DNA of 64,000 bases from NCBI RefSeq assembly GCF_018873765.1, contig NC_057918.1, positions 66,320,871 through 66,384,870 of the forward strand, written 5' to 3'. The position numbers and the translations under genes were made by a program. Source of the stretch: Telopea speciosissima (Eukaryota; Streptophyta; Magnoliopsida; Proteales; Proteaceae). The notes beneath the pieces were generated by a model. The model was not told the origin of the DNA. It did not search any database and saw only the letters and a list, made by a program, of their open reading frames with translations. Positions 59,459-64,000 of the stretch are shown here, piece after piece (position 1 is the first letter of the stretch; every line of letters starts with the position of its first letter).

Positions 59459-61258
59459 GGGAAAATTACATCCTCCTCCCCTGTTCTTTGCCCTAATTAC
59501 ACCTTCCTCCCCTTGGTTTTTCCACCTTACATACGATTCCCTTGTAGTTTCCCAAAAATTACTAAGACCTCCCCTGCCGTTAGCATCTGTCTGTTAAGTG
59601 CTGATGTGGCATAGTTAGTTTTTTATAATGCCCAAACTAACCCTAGGTCATTGTGAGATGACCCATTTACCCTTTTGATAAAAAACGAAAATAAGATGGG
59701 AAAATGACTTGCCCTTTCTTCTATCTCCCAACTTCATCTTCAACCTCCAAACTGTGAAATCGCCAGCGACATACCCCCTACCATTGCCGGAGTCTTATGC
59801 TCTGCGGCTAGAGAAGAAAGGCGCGGAGAACACACACTCGCAGTTGTTAAAATAATGACTTTACATTTAATTAGTTTTTTGAGAACTCATGTAGAGGGTG
59901 GGGGAGACATGTCTCTTGTTACCACAAGTTCTCACCCACCCTAAGGATTGGCAATCTCAATAACTACATCGCACCACCGTCGCGAGCTTGTGTTGTTTCT
60001 CTAAAGGGTCTTAAGGCAACCACGATGACGATGCAGGATAAAACAGTGGTAGCGGTTCTAATTAGGTTATCATTCTTTGTGTTCTGGAAATTTTCAGGGG
60101 GAAATTAGACTGACAGCCCTATTCATTGTTGTTTTTTCTTTCTCTAATAGGGTAAATAAAATTAAGGGGTTTCCTTGATTGGATTGTGGAGTCTATATAT
60201 GAAAAGAGCCATCAATTGGTTGTCTCTAGTCATCCTCTGTGTTGCTTACTTCTTCTTCTTCTGCAATCGAAACCCATCTGATTCTGTTCAGAAAATAGCA
60301 GAAAAATTGCCCAAATCCATTTACGATTTCACTATCAAGGTATATGGTTTCCTATACTATTTTAGCTTCTAATATATTTTTTCCCCTCTATTCTAAGTTT
60401 CTCTGCTGCAACTTCATTTTTGATCTCTGTCCTTCCCGACTATTTTCACCTGAATCTTACTCATGCTACATTCTTAGATCTTCTGGCAAGGGACGTTTCA
60501 CAGATGGATATGACAGTATGTTTTTGGGATCTCACGGATTTTGGTTCAGATTAAGGTTGCACAATTCATGGTTCACCAGAACTGACACTCTTCAAGCTCT
60601 CCATTTGAAGCACTCAAAAATGGAAAACAAATTTGCCCAGAAACACAAAACTTTAGATAAAATCAGATGCAATCCCAATCTCCTAAAAGATAAAAGGCGC
60701 TCGAAATTTGAAAAGCAGATCTTTTTGGGTCCTTAGAAGTCTTGAAGTGCAACTACCCCTTCCTTGACCCAACCCACCCCTTCTACCACAGAAGGTGGGT
60801 AGAACCAGAGGTCCATAGTTTTTTTTTTTTTTTTTTTAATGTGAGCTGGACGGAGGTTGCAGCGGTGGTGGGGTTTCTAATGTTTTTGTCCTTCCAGCAG
60901 CAACCTTCAGTGATGTTTAACCAATTGATATCCCCTTCTTTCTCCTCTAATCTCTTCTTATTTGTTCGCGATGGAGGGGGAGGTGGCGGTGGCGGTGGTG
61001 GTGGCAGCGGCGGCAGTGGTGGTGGTGTTGGCAATGGAGTAGGAAAGATATGGGCGTTTTAGGTTGAAGATGATGAAAAGGGTAGAATTAGAAATGCAGT
61101 TTCAATTTGTTAGTAAAGGGTAATATTGTCTTTTCAAATCATTAACTAAGAGCACCCTAACACCGTCAACCATAAAGGGTCAAAATGTAAGGTGGGAAAA
61201 CTAAGGGGAGGAACATGTAATTAGGGCAAAGTACAGGGGAGGGGGATGTAATTTTCCC
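59459..61258. mobile_element. Pack-MULE carrying a glutathione peroxidase exon
   Basis: Long inverted ends of about 75 bp begin GGGAAAATTACATCC and share CTTTGCCCTAATTACA, TTCCTCCCCTT and CCACCTTACAT. A 9-bp duplication with one mismatch (ATTTTTTTA / TTTTTTTTA) lies at 59450-59458 and 61259-61267. At 1.8 kb it has no transposase. It contains the exon at 60199-60339, an unidentified open stretch to about 60736, and a GGT-rich tract at 60973-61030. The right subterminal sequence (TTGAAGATGATGAAAAGGGT, TAACACCGT) resembles that of the element at 55680-56986. Confidence 0.8.
60199..60339 (+). pseudogene. Captured glutathione peroxidase (GPX) first exon
   Basis: 47 codons: MKRAINWLSLVILCVAYFFF, a membrane anchor or signal, followed by EKLPKSIYDFTIK, the start of the thioredoxin-like GPX fold in plant enzymes. 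It ends exactly at AAG|GTATAT, a normal donor after the first exon. The catalytic Cys region (VNVASKCG in the family) is in later exons and is absent here. It could still be spliced into transcripts of the element. Confidence 0.7.
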
Positions 61259-62105
61259 TTTTTTTTATGGCTCACTTTGGGGATCGAATGACTTATTGAT
61301 AGCTCAGGTGCAATGAAGCTGTCAAGGTATCCTTCGTTTTATGAAATACTACATTGTTTTCTTCATAAGGAAAGTTGAACTGGCAATTCTGAACAATGGA
61401 TATGTAGGGACTGGTCAGGATTAGCTATGGATCAAGTTTCAGATTCAAATTCAATCAAATAACCCCCGTATTTGTCAATTGTCCATGTTTACCTGCTCAC
61501 TCTCTTTTTAGTGCTGAATTTTTTAATTCTTTATTTCGCCACTAGATGAGCATAGAACTCTGATGTCCACTTGTCCACAAAGTTATAGCCCCATTGGACA
61601 TGCCACATGGCATAACAAAGCCCACCTGGAACTCTCTCCCTACGGGTCTACCGCTCCTAAAGAGTGTACTGTCTCTCTCACCTTTTTTGATGTCTTCATG
61701 GGGCACAAGCTGCTGCATGCATTTGGATTCAGTTTATTCTTATCCTTCTCTTCTTTTTTTTTAATTTTTTTTTGTGGTCATCCACACCACACCCCCCCCC
61801 CCCCCGGCAGCTCAAGGATTTAAGGTACTGTTCTGTTAGGCAAGAAACTAGAATCCAAACTAATTGGCCAAGGTTCATGTAACCTACCATGTTGCAGTAA
61901 GTAAAACCTGTTGCAGGATGCAACTGATTGCCCTTGTATATCAAATATGTATTTAAAGCCCATCTCCTGCCTAGAAAGCATTCACATCACCCCTTTTATT
62001 TTTCTGATAATTTCGATCAAATAACCATACTATGTTGAGAATGATTTTGCAATAAGAACATAACCAATTAATCAACTAAATTTAAACTATTCTACCAAAA
62101 TTGCT
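61259..62105. other. 3' flank of the PPR gene
   Basis: No gene is seen. A 14-C run lies at 61792-61805. The PPR 3' UTR should lie in the right part. Confidence 0.5.
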
Positions 62106-64000
62106 TCATAGAAATTCATTTTCCATTTCAATTTTTAGTAAATCTAGGACACAATAGACACTACAAACCTCAGGGTGTGAACAATCTCCAGCAAGAAATA
62201 TGTGCACAACATTGTTCACCTCAATCCAACTGCACCCGGGTTGCTTCTTCACACCCCTTTCTTTCATCCTACTCCAAATCCTTTCTGCATCTTCTCTCAT
62301 TTTGCAGTTTAGATAAATCTCAGCTAAGATCAAATATACACCAGCATTAAAAGGTTCCATCGCCAAAATATTCTCTGCAGCAATCTCACCCACTTTGACA
62401 TTCTTGTGGATCCTACAGGATCCAAGCAGAGCTCCCCAAACACTTGAGCTGACTTCTACTCCATCTGATTTCATCTGATCAATGAAAGTCACTGCTTCAT
62501 CGATGAGTCCAAACCTCCCTAATAAATCAACCATACAAGTATAATGCTCACATGTTGGCTGAAGAAAACACTTGTATCTCATGAAGTTAAAATAATACCC
62601 ACCATGATCTATCAAACCCGCATGGCTGCAAGCTGATAGAACACCAACAAACGTTATTTGATCAGGCTTAACATCTGTTAATCTCATCTGTTTGAACATC
62701 TTCAGGGCTTTCATACCATTTCCATTGTGAGCAAATCCACATATTATAGAGTTCCATGAAATGACATCATGGATTGGCATGGAGGAGAATTCCAAGAAAG
62801 CATAACACATACCTCCACATCGAGCATACATGGTAACAACTGCATTGGAGACCGCAATGAAACAGTTGTAACCTGCCTTGATTATCTGTGCATGAGATTG
62901 CTTCCCGAAATCTAAGGATGGCAAGTCAGAACTAATGGTCAGTATACTGGTAAAAGTAGCTTCATCAGGTGCTGGGCCTCTCTCTTTCATTTTAACAAAA
63001 TATTTTAGCCCAACCTCACCATGATCATTTTTCCCAAGTTCAAAGATTGTTGCATTCCATGCAGTCTCATCTTTATCAGGCATCAATTCGAAAAGCTTAA
63101 TTGCAGTGCCAACATCTCCTAATTCAAAATATCCAATGATCATATTTGTCCATGAAACAACATCATTAAATGGGTTTTTCTCAAGGAAACCATGAGCTTC
63201 TACAACGAGCCCATTCCTAATCAATCCTAACAAGATTGAATTCCATGATCGAGGACCCTTATGGGGCATATCGGTGAAGAGCCTCACAGCGTCGTTTATC
63301 CTTTGACAATCCACCAACCCATTTAACAGCTCGTTCCAAGAATCCGAATCTCGCTCTGGCATTTTCTGAAACAACCCTTCTGCAATTTCAATCTTCCCAT
63401 TTCCTATGTATCCAACCATCATTGTATTCCACACCTTAATATCCCTCACAGGCATGTCTTCAAAAAGTTCACGGGCCTCAACCATCCGTCCTGTACTAGT
63501 AAGCCCAGATATCATGATAGTCCATGATGCAACATCTCGTGTTGGCATTTCTTTGAACAACTGCTCTGCTAGATCAATTGCCTGCAAGTTCACCAGACCC
63601 ACCATGACCAAGTTCCACGAAATCACATTCCGTGAAGGCATTTGATTGAACAACAGAAGTGCGTCATCCATCAAAGAATTGCGTATATAACCTGCTACCA
63701 TGGAATTCCAAGTAACGACGTCACGAACAGGCATCTGTACGAAAATTTTCTCGGCACCATTAGTGACACCATTCTGCATCAATCCAGCGATCATGGTGTT
63801 ATACGAGAAGAGATCACAATTGGGCATTTGATCAAACAAAATAAGGGCCTTGTGTAAGTTACCATTCTTGAAATATCCACAGATCATGGAATTCCATGTG
63901 ACAGTGTTTCGATGAGGCATTTCATCGAAGAGTTTTTGAGCTTCTTTTACATATCCGTTTCTCATGTAATGTGTTATCTTGGTATTGAGAGGTTTGGGAT
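62106..64000 (-). CDS. PLS-class PPR protein with E and E+ motifs, partial at 5' end
   Basis: PPR proteins bind single-stranded RNA in mitochondria or plastids; E+ members usually take part in C-to-U editing or other organelle RNA processing. From the Met at 63965 there are 619 codons, but the frame stays open to the window edge (LNTKITHYMRNG), so the true start and targeting peptide lie outside. Repeats of the type EAQKLFDEMPHRNTVTWNSM occur about every 31 residues, at least 14 times. The C terminus has the E motif (GCSWIEVNNVVHIFLAGD) and an E+ stretch ending MENEFL, without a DYW deaminase domain, so an editing role would need a partner deaminase. The gene has no introns, as usual. The exact orthologue is not known. 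Confidence 0.93.
   Translation of the reverse strand, partial: PKPLNTKITHYMRNGYVKEAQKLFDEMPHRNTVTWNSMICGYFKNGNLHKALILFDQMPNCDLFSYNTMIAGLMQNGVTNGAEKIFVQMPVRDVVTWNSMVAGYIRNSLMDDALLLFNQMPSRNVISWNLVMVGLVNLQAIDLAEQLFKEMPTRDVASWTIMISGLTSTGRMVEARELFEDMPVRDIKVWNTMMVGYIGNGKIEIAEGLFQKMPERDSDSWNELLNGLVDCQRINDAVRLFTDMPHKGPRSWNSILLGLIRNGLVVEAHGFLEKNPFNDVVSWTNMIIGYFELGDVGTAIKLFELMPDKDETAWNATIFELGKNDHGEVGLKYFVKMKERGPAPDEATFTSILTISSDLPSLDFGKQSHAQIIKAGYNCFIAVSNAVVTMYARCGGMCYAFLEFSSMPIHDVISWNSIICGFAHNGNGMKALKMFKQMRLTDVKPDQITFVGVLSACSHAGLIDHGGYYFNFMRYKCFLQPTCEHYTCMVDLLGRFGLIDEAVTFIDQMKSDGVEVSSSVWGALLGSCRIHKNVKVGEIAAENILAMEPFNAGVYLILAEIYLNCKMREDAERIWSRMKERGVKKQPGCSWIEVNNVVHIFLAGDCSHPEVCSVYCVLDLLKIEMENEFL

Noticed and set aside
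60742..61062. Gly-rich 106-codon frame in the second Pack-MULE
   Set aside because: The frame runs over a poly-T tract and a GGT repeat and then into element end sequence, so coding is unlikely.

Overview
This is a nuclear genomic window from a flowering plant. The evidence is a spliceosomal gene with 13 coding exons and canonical GT/AG introns, a coiled-coil NBS-LRR resistance gene, a PLS/E+ class pentatricopeptide gene, and typical plant transposons (DUF659 hAT, Copia, RTE and L1 LINEs, Mutator-like elements, plant mobile domain). The AT-rich intergenic DNA and long transposon-filled introns fit a non-grass angiosperm with a medium or large genome. I cannot name the species.

Layout. (1) 0.7-30.8 kb, + strand: PRP39, a U1 snRNP-associated splicing factor. 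I rebuilt it from 13 coding exons plus a 5' UTR intron; the exons total 2520 nt (839 aa) and all phases join. Most of its 29 kb is intron, and the introns hold a 3.4-kb hAT element, several hAT-like MITEs, L1 and RTE LINE pieces, a solo LTR inside the RTE LINE, a fold-back element and a decayed piece of plastid 23S rRNA. (2) 34.8-38.2 kb, - strand: an uninterrupted CNL resistance gene of 1142 codons. (3) 38.7-50 kb: repeats only. They include a SINE with a 13-bp target duplication, a fold-back element, remains of LTR retrotransposons with two minisatellites, and a plant-mobile-domain reading frame split by an internally deleted Copia element that has both LTRs and a 5-bp duplication. (4) 50.6-61.3 kb: a cluster of gene fragments and Mutator-like elements. 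Two elements of one MULE family with 9-bp duplications carry pieces of host genes (a Tubby-like F-box gene and the first exon of a glutathione peroxidase gene). Between and beside them lie decayed, intron-containing pieces of a GBA2-type glucosylceramidase and of an RNA polymerase IV/V largest subunit, plus an RNase H fragment, all on the - strand. (5) 62.1 kb to the right edge, - strand: an E+ class PPR gene whose frame runs out of the window.

The three intact-looking genes are functionally unrelated. The most interesting content is the mobile DNA: gene-fragment capture by MULEs, a group of hAT-like elements sharing CAT-type termini and palindromic GGCG-centred motifs, organelle DNA inside an intron of a splicing-factor gene, and several long inverted repeats that could give hairpin RNA.
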